64,000 nt of DNA from Tolypocladium sp. Sup5 PDA-1. Taxonomy: Eukaryota; Ascomycota; Sordariomycetes; Hypocreales; Ophiocordycipitaceae. The stretch covers positions 98,492 through 162,491 of the forward strand of contig JPHH03000069.1 in NCBI GenBank assembly GCA_000750105.3. The letters are read 5' to 3'. A program made the position numbers and the translations under genes. Below are positions 33,318 to 44,115 of the stretch, in pieces (the first letter of the stretch is position 1; the number at the start of each line of letters is the position of its first letter). The notes below the pieces were generated by a model. That model had not been told where the DNA came from, searched no databases, and saw only the letters and a program-made list of their open reading frames with translations.

Positions 33318-35754
33318 ATGCGGTCCCAAAGCTTGCTGTTGGCAACGGCCGCCCTGGTCGCCAGCCCCGCGGTCCACGCCGCGTCTCTCAAGGACATCAA
33401 GCACATTGTCTTGTTCATGCAGGAGAACCGGGCGTTTGATCATGTGAGTCGCCTCGAGCTGGACTCGGAGCTATTCGCGAGCCGGGACTCACACACACGC
33501 AGTACTATGGCACCATGGCCGGTGTGCGCGGGTTCGCCGACCCAAACGTCCAGGTGAACCCCGACGGGCGCTCTGTTTTCGAACAGTGAGTGTGGCTCTT
33601 GCCGTTCACGGGTTCTGGCACTGACACCTTCATCAGGCCCATCAGCCCGGCCCAGAACGGGGTTGATATACTGAAACCGTGGCATATCAACTACCTTGGA
33701 GGCGAATGGGTGAACGCCACGCAATGCATGGGCGCTGGTGACAACGGCTGGGGTACTATGCACTCGGCGTACAATGGGGGCCTAGGGAACAACTGGAACA
33801 ACGCCGACACCGCTTACAGCATGGGATACTACACTCGCGCGGATCTGCCTACCCACTTCAACATCGCCGAGGGCTGGACAATCCTCGACATGTCCACCCA
33901 GAGTCTTCTGGCAGCAACGGACCCCAACCGTATTCAATGGATGAGCGGGTCCGTCAATATTCCTGGGTCTCCGTCGAACCCGGACGGCAAGGGAGGCATG
34001 ATCATTGACAACTCGGCAACGCCAGGTGGGTGAGCTCCCGTCCCGGACCTGCCCGTTACCATGTCCGTCTTTGCAGTGAACTTGCCAGCTAATTTTCCAT
34101 CATCACATAGGGTGTGAGAGCCCCGGTCTGAACTGTTTCCCTTTTGTTTGGAAGACGTTCCCGGAATACCTCGAAGAGTCTGGAGTTTCTTGGCAGGTGT
34201 GGCAGGACCTCGACAACTTCGAGGACAACATGCTGGCGTATTTTGAACAATACCAGCTCGCACCCAAGGGCTCGCCTCTCCGCGAAAAGGGCAACTCGTA
34301 CCCGGGACTGGACGCCTTCTACAAGCATGCAGCCAGCGGAACGCTGCCCCAGGTCAGCTGGATCGTCGGCCCTCAAGAGCTGGCAGAGCATCCTCCCAAC
34401 ATGCCCATCGACGGCGCATGGCTCCAGAAGAAGGTTGTGGACGCCATTACCAGCAGCCCGGCTTACAATGAAACTGTGCTGATCGTCAGCTACGATGGTG
34501 AGAAGTTCTCCATGACAATAATCTCATCCCTTTGCAGCATGAACGACTAATTCGACTCGACAGAGCAAGGAGGTTGGGCGGACCACGTGGTTCCTCAGGT
34601 CGCCGACAAAGGCACACCGGGAGAGTGGATGCAGGACCCCTATAACCAGTTTGGCTATGTTCCTGTTGGGCCAGGTAGGTCTCGCTGCTTCATTTATCTC
34701 TCATTTTGTGTGTCGCAACGACGTCCCGTGGAGTCCACCTCACATGTCGCAATCCATAACCCCCTCCCGTGGACCGCACTGCTGACCAACGATCAAAGGT
34801 TGGCGCACACCACGCTATATCATCTCCCCTTTCACCCGTGGTGGAAATGTCTTCACAGAGCGCAGCGACCACAGCTCGGACATCCTGTTTGTCGAACAGT
34901 GGGCTGCTGCAAACGGATACAAGGACGTTCATAGCAAGGAGATGACGCAGTGGCGCCGCGACCACATGTCCAATCTTGTGAACGCCTTTGACTTTGACAA
35001 TGTGAGTGCAGCCCGAGCCCGCAAAGGCACAGCTTTCGACGCCTGCCGAGAATGGCTACGAACCATGCCTTTGTCTCTTGGTACCCATTGCTAACCCTTC
35101 CCCTAGCCTAACTACTCAATCCCGCCGATTGCAGTAACGCGCACTCCCGAGGCCCTGCCCGACGAACCCTCACGCTACTCCGGCAATCTGACACTTGGTT
35201 CGCTAACGGGACCCTGGGTTGGGCCTGCCAGGTGCCTCTCTGACCACACGACACCCAAACCCCCGATCCCGTACGGAGCGGCAAACGCAAACCAGGACCT
35301 AAGCAAGTTGGTTGAAAAGGGCTTCAAAAGGGTGCGCGGCATGCTGACGGAGGGTCGGTATCTCACCTTTGAGATCTTTGGTGCTGCACTTACCAACATG
35401 GGCGGTTGCTCCGTCGGAATCTCGCCTGCCACAGATAGCCACGACGATATACGACAGCGCTGGATCATCCATGCTGCTGGTGGCTCAAACAAATTCTTCC
35501 TCCAGTCAGCCAAGGACAAGAAATACCTTGCCGGCCTCCCCAACATTGGCAGCCTTACAAAGGACATTAACAAGGCCCAGCCCATTACCATATCGTACAA
35601 CGCTCAAGGTTCGACGTACAGTTTGAGTCTTGGTCAGAAGGGCAACGGCTTCGTCAGCGTCAAGTCGCAAACAAGCATGTTTACGAGGCGATCGCCCCTG
35701 GCGTGGGACGGCGGTCTGGGGTGGTTTGAGATTTTCAGTGTTTCATACAACTAG
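33318..35754 (+). CDS. Secreted phospholipase C (phosphoesterase family)
   Basis: Seven exons: 33318-33443, 33503-33585, 33637-34025, 34111-34497, 34564-34674, 34799-35001 and 35107-35754; 648 residues, all junctions in frame. Signal peptide at about 1-21 (MRSQSLLLATAALVASPAVHA). The phosphoesterase catalytic core carries ENRAFDHYYGT at 36-46 and downstream metal-site strings such as YDEQGGWADHV and RSDHSSDILFVEQW. The C-terminal part has a repeated beta-rich region typical of bacterial and fungal non-haemolytic phosphatidylcholine phospholipases C. It hydrolyses phospholipid head groups outside the cell, for phosphate acquisition or host interaction. The gene appears intact. The start at 33318 is preferred over an in-frame ATG 27 codons upstream because the signal peptide starts there. 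Confidence 0.92.
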
Positions 35755-36613
35755 AAGCTCGCAGTAGATGCATCTGTCATAAAGAAGTCAAACACCCTCG
35801 CCACGAAACCCGCTTTCGCTTGGACATGGTAACCTACCTACTTAGGCCGGCTCTGCCTCAGTTATCCTTTTAGCCAGTGGAATTGCCTCCAGATGTCCAT
35901 AGCCTTTGTCCCGCGAGTCACTCTTGTCTTTCATTGCTTGCCCGTGAGAAGCCGCCCATCACGACAGGGTGAGCCGTGGTTACCCGCGACAAAGGCGCTA
36001 CTTCGATGAATGTACTCTCGTGAGTCGGGATCATAAAACATCACCTTTCCATTGTGGAAGCGGTGCACTGAAGAATTGAGGCTGCCTTGTGAACTGGCGA
36101 ACTGCGCATGCCCAGGATGTGGAATGATGCACCTGAGGCGTCAAGCAGTCGTAAGCTTGTACAGAGATTCGCTTATCTAGCAATTCGCCTTGCAAACCCC
36201 CCGGGCCGGGCAAGATGATAATGGCGGTGCTGCAGGTGACCAAACGTATTACACCGCCTGCAAGAAGCAGAGCCAATGGATTGCTGTTCAGTACCTACGA
36301 ACACTCTTCCCGATTAGGGAATGGCTGGGTAGCCCTTGCCAATGCGGCTCACTCCTCTTGACGGACTAAAGTTTAAACCAGTCTGGCTGGTACGACGTAT
36401 TGGGGCAAAGACTGCGACAGCCAGGCCTCACATCGCAAGATTTGCGGAGGCGTGGGAGGAATCACCCAGTGCACCCGAAACGACTTCTACCAAGCGCGCC
36501 ACAATAGATCGGGCCAACCGGCCGGTATGTATTGCTACCTAAGGAAGATAGGCAGTGTTGAGTCTGTTGACAATAAGAACTTATACGGCGTTGGCTTTAA
36601 CATCATGAAGTAA
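35755..36613. other. Intergenic, nothing recognised
   Basis: No supported coding region or repeat. Confidence 0.4.
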
Positions 36614-38444
36614 TCAGACCCTGCCTTGCGGAACTTGCTTGAGAACACTAGGCAAGTCGCCGACGCTGCCGTCAATGCCTGCGTATGGCACACCGTTGCC
36701 CCACCAATTGACATCAACTTCGTGAAACTGGACCGCAAAGAAAATGACAATCCCAGAGATCGCAATGCCGGTGGAGAACGCACTCGTCAAGATACATGCG
36801 TACTTTTGCCACCATCCAAGTAGGCGCGTCTTAACATAGTAGTTGAAGAAGATGGAGAGGCAGAAGCCTGGCCACATCTGAGACAGGTTGTATGGCGACA
36901 GGTTAAGAGGACCACAGAGGATACGGGGACGTGGATGTAGCGAACCCAGCTACTTGGGTACCACTTCTGGAGGAGAAAGAAAGGGATCGGCAGTAAAGTA
37001 CCAGCGAGGAAGCCCCAGCCCAGAGGCTTGTAGATCTGGCCTGCGCCGAATATACGTTGTGGGCCAATGGTTCCCCAGATGACGGACGCAGTGAAAAAGG
37101 TATCCGATCCTACACACACAAATATCAATGACGCTGTGGTTTCATAGAGGAGCTGTACGTGTCTTACCTGGACAGGAAACTTGTCGGGTTGGCCAGCGGT
37201 ACAAACATCCTTGATGTTGATGAGTTGCAACTGGTTCACGCCGATGGACACAAAGGCGCCGATAATCGTCGCCCATGTTTGGACCGCAAAGGTCAGACGG
37301 GGGAGAGTTTTGCAGTAGTGCGCCAACTTTAGGTCAGCACTGAACTGGGTGCTTTGTGCGCAAGCAATGTAGCCGTAAGCCCTGAACATCATGTTTGCGA
37401 AAGGCTTGCCGTTCAATGCATAGCCTCCGATGAACTGGGCGATGACGTTCAGTGTCACTTCCGCGTTGCTGATGGCCAGGATTACACCGACCGGCACCTG
37501 GATGAAGAAGCCAAGGACGATGGCGAAAACGACCCCCCATATCGGCATCGAGGTGTCCCACAGAGCGCAGCAACAGCATGCCATGACGAACGAGACGGCC
37601 AGGAGAGCCAAGTACCACTACTCCGGCGCCTCCTTGTACTTTCTCATGAGCCGATTGTGAAAGTCCTTTTTGTTCTGATATGCCGACTTGCGAAAGTTGA
37701 GGATGCTTTTGAAGCCGCGGACAATCTCCCTGCGGTTGTAGAGAGCAGCGTGAACAATACATGCCAGATAGATGCCGAAGAACGTCGCGTATACGACTGA
37801 TGTTGCAGCCGGCAGATACGGAACGCTATAGGCTTTGTACTCTTCCTCATTCAAGGTATAGTCCGAGTTCAGCACCTTGGAGATGTTGTATTGCTGTCCA
37901 GTGTTGCCAAAGACGTAGTTGCTGTTGATTGGAAGTACGCCGTGTTTAGCGCATTCGATCAATAGATGGGTATAATGACGAGAATAGCGGCAATGGCCAT
38001 GCCGGCGAATATATTGCAGGTCGAAAAGAAGGGGGTGACAATTGGGTCAAAAATGTAGGTGGCCTGGTTCCAGTCAAAGGTGGGGACTGGATTGATGCCC
38101 ATGCCACACACCAAACCCGTGAGAATGGCAAGCTTGACGTTGTTGGGGCCGATGCAAGTTATCCAGTTGAAGGTGGATAGAGCGACAAAGAGGTAGTTTG
38201 GCAGCCAAAAGTATAACATGCCAACAAAGGCGTAGATGAAGAACCGGTAGCGTGTCACTTTCTAGCTAGGGGACTGCTCGCGCGAGCCGTCGTCGTGATG
38301 GAGGGCTTTGTTGAGTGCAATCTGGGCAAGACTCTTGGGCCAAATCATCTCGGCCGGGTACACGAGAATCCGTCTCGTAATGCCTGCCGCTCCGTTGCCG
38401 ATGAGGACGTGGACCTTCATCCCTGCCCTCCGCCATGCCGTCAA
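36614..38444 (-). pseudogene. Oligopeptide transporter (OPT family), decayed
   Basis: Recognisable second half of a fungal OPT proton-coupled peptide transporter. It includes ITRRILVYPAEMIWP, KVTRYRFFIYAF, FIGGYALNGKPFANMMF, ASVIWGTIGPQRIF and the terminal MWPGFCLSIFFNYYVK membrane segments. Lesions: TAG at 38262-38264; TAG at 37618-37620 (PE-stop-WYLALL, where TGG is likely ancestral); a one-base shift near 37185 just before the donor of a small intron; and another frame break near 36915. The first third of a normal ~750-residue OPT is missing upstream of 38444. The two TAG codons fit TpG->TpA or CpA->TpA changes. The gene is non-functional as it stands. Confidence 0.88.
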
Positions 38445-38889
38445 CGTGACGTTCCAGAACCTTCAACAACGGGCCGCAATCTGGGCTGACCAAACACACG
38501 CGGTGGGCTGGCTGGAAGTAGATTCCGCATGGGGTTTAAGCCGTTTGAATATGGAGTAGTGAGGAGTTCCGTGCCGCTACAGATACACTGTCGGCAGCGG
38601 TGTCTTGAAGCTTTGAGCCCGCAACAGTCACAGCTCGACGTTGGACCCTCCGACCCCTGGTTCCACGCACGCTGCTCCTGACGACTTAGCTATGGATACA
38701 TCGCAAGAATAAAGACGTTTTCACGGTGGTCAATACTCGTGGAATACCAAACATACAGTTGCATAATGTCGACTTTAGGAGCCTCTCAGATTAATTTTGC
38801 ACCCTGCTCACAGGCCTTGGTGTCACATTCTGCCCAACTTCCACGACGACAAATGCAACAATGGCCACTTGTGTACGGCCATTTACAAA
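38445..38889. other. Intergenic, nothing recognised
   Basis: No supported gene. The missing OPT N-terminus is not here. Confidence 0.4.
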
Positions 38890-39177
38890 TTATTTTTTCA
38901 AGTGCAGAGCTTCCTTGACCTTGTCGAGCCTGGACTCCTTTCGGGGGCGCTCAGTTTTGCCCGCAGGCGCGTCGCCTAGGGTGCCCGTCGCCTGGGCCCC
39001 TTCCTTCGGCGCCGTGGCATCATCGTGGTCATGCTCGTGCAGCTGTGGCTCAGGTTACTAGGTGTCAATGATAAATGTCGTCGCTGAGGGTCAGGTGCTT
39101 GCCCTTTCTTCCTCCTCCTCAGCGCGTTGAATGAGATCATGGCCTTCCATGGCCGCCTCATCAGTTATACCGCTCAT
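38890..39177 (-). CDS. Small hydrophilic conserved-type protein (75 aa)
   Basis: Two exons: complement of 39103-39177 and 38890-39042, 75 residues. The protein starts MSGITDEAAMEGHDLIQRAEEEEER and ends DKVKEALHLKK. The 60-bp intron appears to be of the rare GC-AG type (donor AGG|GCAAGC, acceptor CCACAG, branch-like CATTGAC). Both exons are in phase 0, and the join links an acidic helix to a His/Asp-rich, then Lys-rich, tail. The sequence resembles small cytosolic fungal proteins of unknown role with an N-terminal helix and a 'DKVKEKLH' C-terminus. There is no signal or membrane segment and I give no function. Confidence 0.65.
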
Positions 39178-40357
39178 GGTGGATGGGTCTTCTAGGTGAT
39201 TTTAACTGGTATAATAGCTTGAAGATTGAACGGTGGTGTTTGCAAGTATGACTTGTTTGCGCGAGGTCCAAGACAGGCAGCTTTTGTGCCAGCTGGTGGC
39301 TTCAGGCACCACTATATAGGCGAAGTGTGCATCGCGTGACCGAGCTGTCGTCATTCGTGCTTGATGTCATAGCATGATGCATCTTCAGCGTCATTGCTGT
39401 GCCATGAAATAGAAACATCGAATGGGAAGCTTAATACCCCGCGTGGCGCGTGGCGCAACATCCACCACCCTCCTCAAGACAGTCTCTACGGGGCAGCGTC
39501 GAACTGTGCCAAGTGAGGGGAAGAGCGGCAATTGCACCGTATGTTTCCGATTGTCCTTGGGGCGGGCGGTTCAGGTCGCAAGGCGAGACTCCAGGTTGGC
39601 CGACTTGCGTTGCTCGAGGCTTAAGGTCAATGGCACTCAGCGGACAACTACGGTGCGAAAGGCACGACGCTCGAGTTTGCATCGCTATGACTCTTGAGTG
39701 ATGAAATGCGTCGATTGGAGTTAATGCCGCCATTTCAACGCGCGGCGCGTGCCTTGTTTACATGTATCATGGCATGCATGCATGACGGTCTTCTTCGCCG
39801 ACCACCGGTCCCGATACCCCATACACGACCCATTTAGTCGGCTCTTGGTCCTGAGTAACTACTCGTCGACCTCTGTACACATCACCATCTAGCGCGCTAC
39901 TCGGTTCGTTTTTTCCAATAGATGAAAGGGTATATCGGATTTGTCCGGAAGCAATACAGCGCCGGCGAAGATATAGATCATTGCTGGCTGCAGTGTTGCC
40001 ATTGCTCTCTCACCCAGTGCTGAGTATCAGAGTAAGAAACACGTACGCGGGGAGTGTTTCCTTATAGAAGTCAAGGGGCAAGCACTCATCAGCTTGAGGT
40101 TGGTACTCTCGTGCAGGGGCATCTAAGGGGTTGACGCTGCACCTCCGTCCCGGCGCGGCAATGGACGACGGTTTAAGCTCGTCGAATTCCAGCTGGGGCA
40201 TTGCTCCTCACATCGAGCGCATAGTCATGGTCGATAGTAGAGGCATACCGGTCGCGGTTTGTGCACAAGAGCCTGATAGTGCTTAAGATAGGTGGCATGG
40301 TGATCGATCTGACAGGGTAAAGCCCACTCGTATACTAAGGCAACTTCCTAAATTCAA
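39178..40357. other. Intergenic, nothing recognised
   Basis: No supported gene. ORFs on both strands at 39420-39730 overlap and lack motifs. Confidence 0.4.
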
Positions 40358-42317
40358 TCACACAGCAAGACCAAGCTCTTTGCCTATAATGTCGGCTGCC
40401 TTCTCTCCGATGATGAGAGCAGTGTGATTGGTGTTTGCTCCTACGTTCTCGGGGACAATAGAAAGATCTGCCGCGGATTAGCAGTGCTTCGTTATCGGGC
40501 CAACAAATATATGTACTGACCAGCAAGCTTCAGGCCCTGTGTTCCGTAAACGTTGAGGCTCTTATCAACTACGCCCCCCTTCTCCCTTGGCGCCATCTTG
40601 CAGGTACCTAGCGAGTGCCAAGTCGTATTAAGATTTGAGCGGATCCACTCCTCAATAGCCACATCGTCTTCGGCATCGTACTCAATAGGTGGCAAGTTCC
40701 TTCTCTCTTCGATACTGTTGTAACCACCTTTGACAGGATGGCTATCACAGAGCGTAGCCGTACTGCCCTCACGGAACTTCGGATGGCCAAGAGCAAGCTC
40801 ACCAGCGTAGGCGTTGGTACGACGGTAGACTTCGCGCTGTTTCTTATATGCCCAGACCTGCTTCTTCAGGTCTGCTGGGTGTGACAGGAAACCAGTATTG
40901 AAGGAAGCAGGCGTTTGTGCGTTCTTGGAAACGATGTGAATGTTACCGCGAGAGTACGGGTAGGCGGTATAAGCACCCATCGTCGCATACTGTGACACGC
41001 CATCCTTGTCTTCGTTGAGGACCCTGTGATCCCCAAGGAAGGAAGATACGACGGCGATGAGCATTAGGGGCCGCTCTTTCTGCTCCTTAAAGTCACGGTT
41101 CCAGAGCTCTTGGAACTCCGGACCCAGATGTGCCACTTCCTCCTCAGATGGCCGTAGCTTGGCGGCGACGTCGATACCGTTCCAGCCTAGGAAAGGATTC
41201 TTGTCGCCAAGAGCAGCGGCGAAGTCCAAGCGGCCGCTCAGTAAGCTATCAAGCGTCTCATCCACTTTCAGTGACGTTTTGTAAGGATACAAAAGCAGGT
41301 GATGGTCTTGGTACTCCTCGCCGACTCCGGGAAGATCGGAGACAAGTGGAATGTCTAGCTTCTTGAGTAGTTCTGCGTTGCCAACCCCGGATCTCTCAAG
41401 AACGGATGGTGTGCCAAGAGCACCTGAACAGACCACCACAAGCTTCTTTGCTTTGACAATGGACCTGCTGGGTTTACTCAAGCCGGTAGCTGGCTGAAAC
41501 GTCGCCGAAGGCTCATACTCAATGCCAGTAGCACACGTGCCATCGAAGATGACGCGACTTACCCTACTCTCGAGGAGGAGGTGAAGGTTTGGGTACTTGC
41601 CTGAAGCCATCAGTGGGTGAATGTACCGATGAGCCGTGTCCTGCCGCTTGCCATCTGGGCCAACGAAGCGAAGCCATCGGGAAAAGCCACCCACGGCCTT
41701 GAAGTCTTGAAGGTCCACAATCTCCTTTTCTCCCAAGGACTCGGCGGCAGCAAGCATGTCATCTTGTGGACCTTTGGGGCCATGGGTACCGTACGAGACA
41801 TTAATGGGACCTTCATAACCGTGAACGCTCTTATCAACGGAGGGGTCGTCGAGATGGTAGGTTTCGAGCTTCTTGGCAAAAGGCAGCAGGCTTTTCGCAT
41901 CCCATCCTTCGGTATTCCAAGAGTCGTAGTCGACACCCTGGGCTGTTTGACCGCGTCAGACCTTGTTGCAATATTGCTATAAGGTGATTTTCTCTTACCT
42001 CGCGTGTACATCATGAAGTTAATCGACGAGCCCCCGCCGAGGATGCCTCCGCTAGGCACGATGGCCTCTCGGTCATTGAGCGCCTTTTCTTTATTCGACT
42101 GGTAGAACAAGGCCGTCTGGGAGCCTGGCGCTAGGTGTGACAGAAAGATGGCCGGATTGACCACAGTAGGATCATTCAGGTTGTTCTTGCCGCCTTCGAC
42201 GAGTAGAATAGAGAGATGAGGATCTGCCTTTGCCAGACGACCAGCAGCCACACATGCTGCCGTTCCTCCTCCGGCAAAGATAATGTCATACTCTGTGCCT
42301 TCGTTGTGGGTAGTCAT
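40358..42317 (-). CDS. GMC oxidoreductase, alcohol-oxidase-like
   Basis: Three exons: 41999-42317, 40521-41942 and 40358-40467; introns are 56 and 53 bp, 616 residues. The FAD dinucleotide fold IIFAGGGTAACVAAGRL lies at 12-28. The GMC signature region has GGGSSINFMMYTR, rebuilt by splicing into RAQGVDYDSWNTEGW. The catalytic pair is His549 (TTWHSLGTCKM) and Asn592 or Asn594 (GANTNHTA, joined across the last intron). The layout matches fungal alcohol/methanol oxidase-like GMC enzymes, which oxidise alcohols to aldehydes and give H2O2. There is no signal peptide, and the C-terminus ...GLAV is not a classic peroxisomal SKL-type signal, so location is open. The gene is intact. The start ATG at 42317 gives MTTHNEGTEYD. 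It could cooperate with the nearby oxidative enzymes, but this is inference only. Confidence 0.92.
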
Positions 42318-44115
42318 GGTGATTGTACGGAAATGTATACTGTGGCAAGGGTAGGGTGTATGTGCTGCGGACAAGGCTCGAGAGGGAAGAGAGAATGCAG
42401 ACTCGGACGAGTAGGAGGAGAAGCAAACGGACCGAGGTATACGTAGAGACCAAGACTCGACATCCCATCTTGGCGAACCGCGTCAGACGATATTTGCGGG
42501 GTAATTGTTACATGGGTCCAATATCTGCAAGTGGCTGCAGAGTAATCACTTCACTTAGTCGGCAGCGACAAAGTGAGGGGTCAAGGGGGTCAAGGTTGGA
42601 CGAAGGGAAGCTGATCTCGCGGGCTCTACTCGGTCGGACTGCTCTCTCGCTGCTTAACCCCTCAAATTCGTTCTCGTCCTCGAATGACAAACACTATTGC
42701 GTAGGATCAGAGTAACCTCGGCTAACCAATTCATAGTGCATAGTATATCGTGGTTTGTGGGGCGGACCCTTTGTGTGACGACGGTCGCCTCATGGATAAG
42801 GCGTTGAAGCAAGCCCCGGTATGTTCCCCTTTGACTCGGTGCTTAATGTAGCCAAAACAGTCTCGACCAAACTTGACTATTATGCCAATTTACCGCACGT
42901 GCTCTGGGCATTTGACTGCGAGCCAGAGTATGGGTGGATGAGTGCTTGCACTTCGGCAACGTGGCCACCTCCAGGCAGGTGGCTTGCGGTATCTGGCGCA
43001 GAATAGATTTTAATGTGCATGCCAAACCTTGGCCGTTCACGAACTTGTCTTCTGCCTCAATTCGAACAACGTTCAAAATACTGCATTATTGAATAGGGTA
43101 GAGCAAATAAGTGACGGAGTTACATCTAACTGTTTCCAGATCGCCTAGCCGATCGACTGGGTACACAGGCAAAGGTGTCTATATGCTCCCCCTTACAATA
43201 CCGAGGGTCAAGGTCATATGAGGGTCAGGAGAGCCACCTTCGACTTCAAAGCTAATATTGTAATGGTAGAGCTTAATACTGTAGTATGGCCACTCTGTCC
43301 TTTCCTCACTTCCCATCTTCTAGGTTCATCAGTATATAAATAAATGTTAAGGATGTATAATAGTTAGCAACGGGCTAGCGGGCAGAACGGCCGGCCGATA
43401 GACCCAAATCTTTGTGTACTATAAATTCAGTAAAGTAAAAACCAGACGCCACTGTATTAATCTGGCTACAGGCGTCCCATCATGCTGGCATGTAGCCGGT
43501 TGTTTATCATAAGGCCCTGTAGAACTGGTATCTATACGTCAAAGCATAGTTACCTTATCTCAAAACGGTTAGTAAGCCACACTGTTATCCTAAGGAGTAG
43601 GTACACAGCCGTAGCCAAGTCTAAGGCAGTACTCTCTTTCCTCCCAGCCGTAACTGTTAGTATATTCCCGAGTAAAAGACGCCGTCAAAGTCTAAATCCT
43701 TCTGCTCTTGCACTACCACGTACAACGGGAGGAAGGTCTGTAGCTATGCAGAGTTCCACTGGTTATTTGGTCTTGTCAATGCGGGGCTGCCGAGTCAGTG
43801 CCATCTATCCAGGTCAGCATCTCTCAAGGTGGCTGAACCCAAAGTCATTTTCGCGGCCTATTAGCGCGCCAGTGCTCTTGGTATCGTTCTGTTGAGGACT
43901 TGGCGCTCCTCCATACTAACGTGCACTTCTTGGTACAGGCAAGTCAGAAAAGCGAATTCTGCCCGGCGCTAAGATGCAGAGAAAATAATTCATAAACCAG
44001 CCCTTTGTCCCCGTGAATTCTAGCCCGGCCCACGATCTTGGTAGTCACGGCCACTGCTCGGCCAGTATCCTTCGTTCGTTTGATAGCCCTCTAATTCTCC
44101 TTGATCTCCCTCCCA
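42318..44115. other. Intergenic: promoters and one dispersed repeat
   Basis: Lies upstream of the minus-strand GMC gene and the plus-strand NADPH oxidase, so it contains both promoters. A ~90-bp repeat at 42553-42643 recurs at 50022-50100. A 137-codon plus-strand frame at 43482 has no motif and compositionally looks like old repeat sequence, so I do not call it. Confidence 0.45.
42553..42643 (+). repeat. Dispersed repeat, copy A
   Basis: Shares GAGGGGTCAA and GGACGAAGGGAAGCTGATCT blocks with 50022-50100 in the same order and orientation, so the two are diverged copies. Its nature is unknown. Confidence 0.7.

Noticed and set aside
43482..43895. 137-codon plus-strand ORF
   Set aside because: No motif, basic composition and repeat-like surroundings. 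Likely a chance frame.
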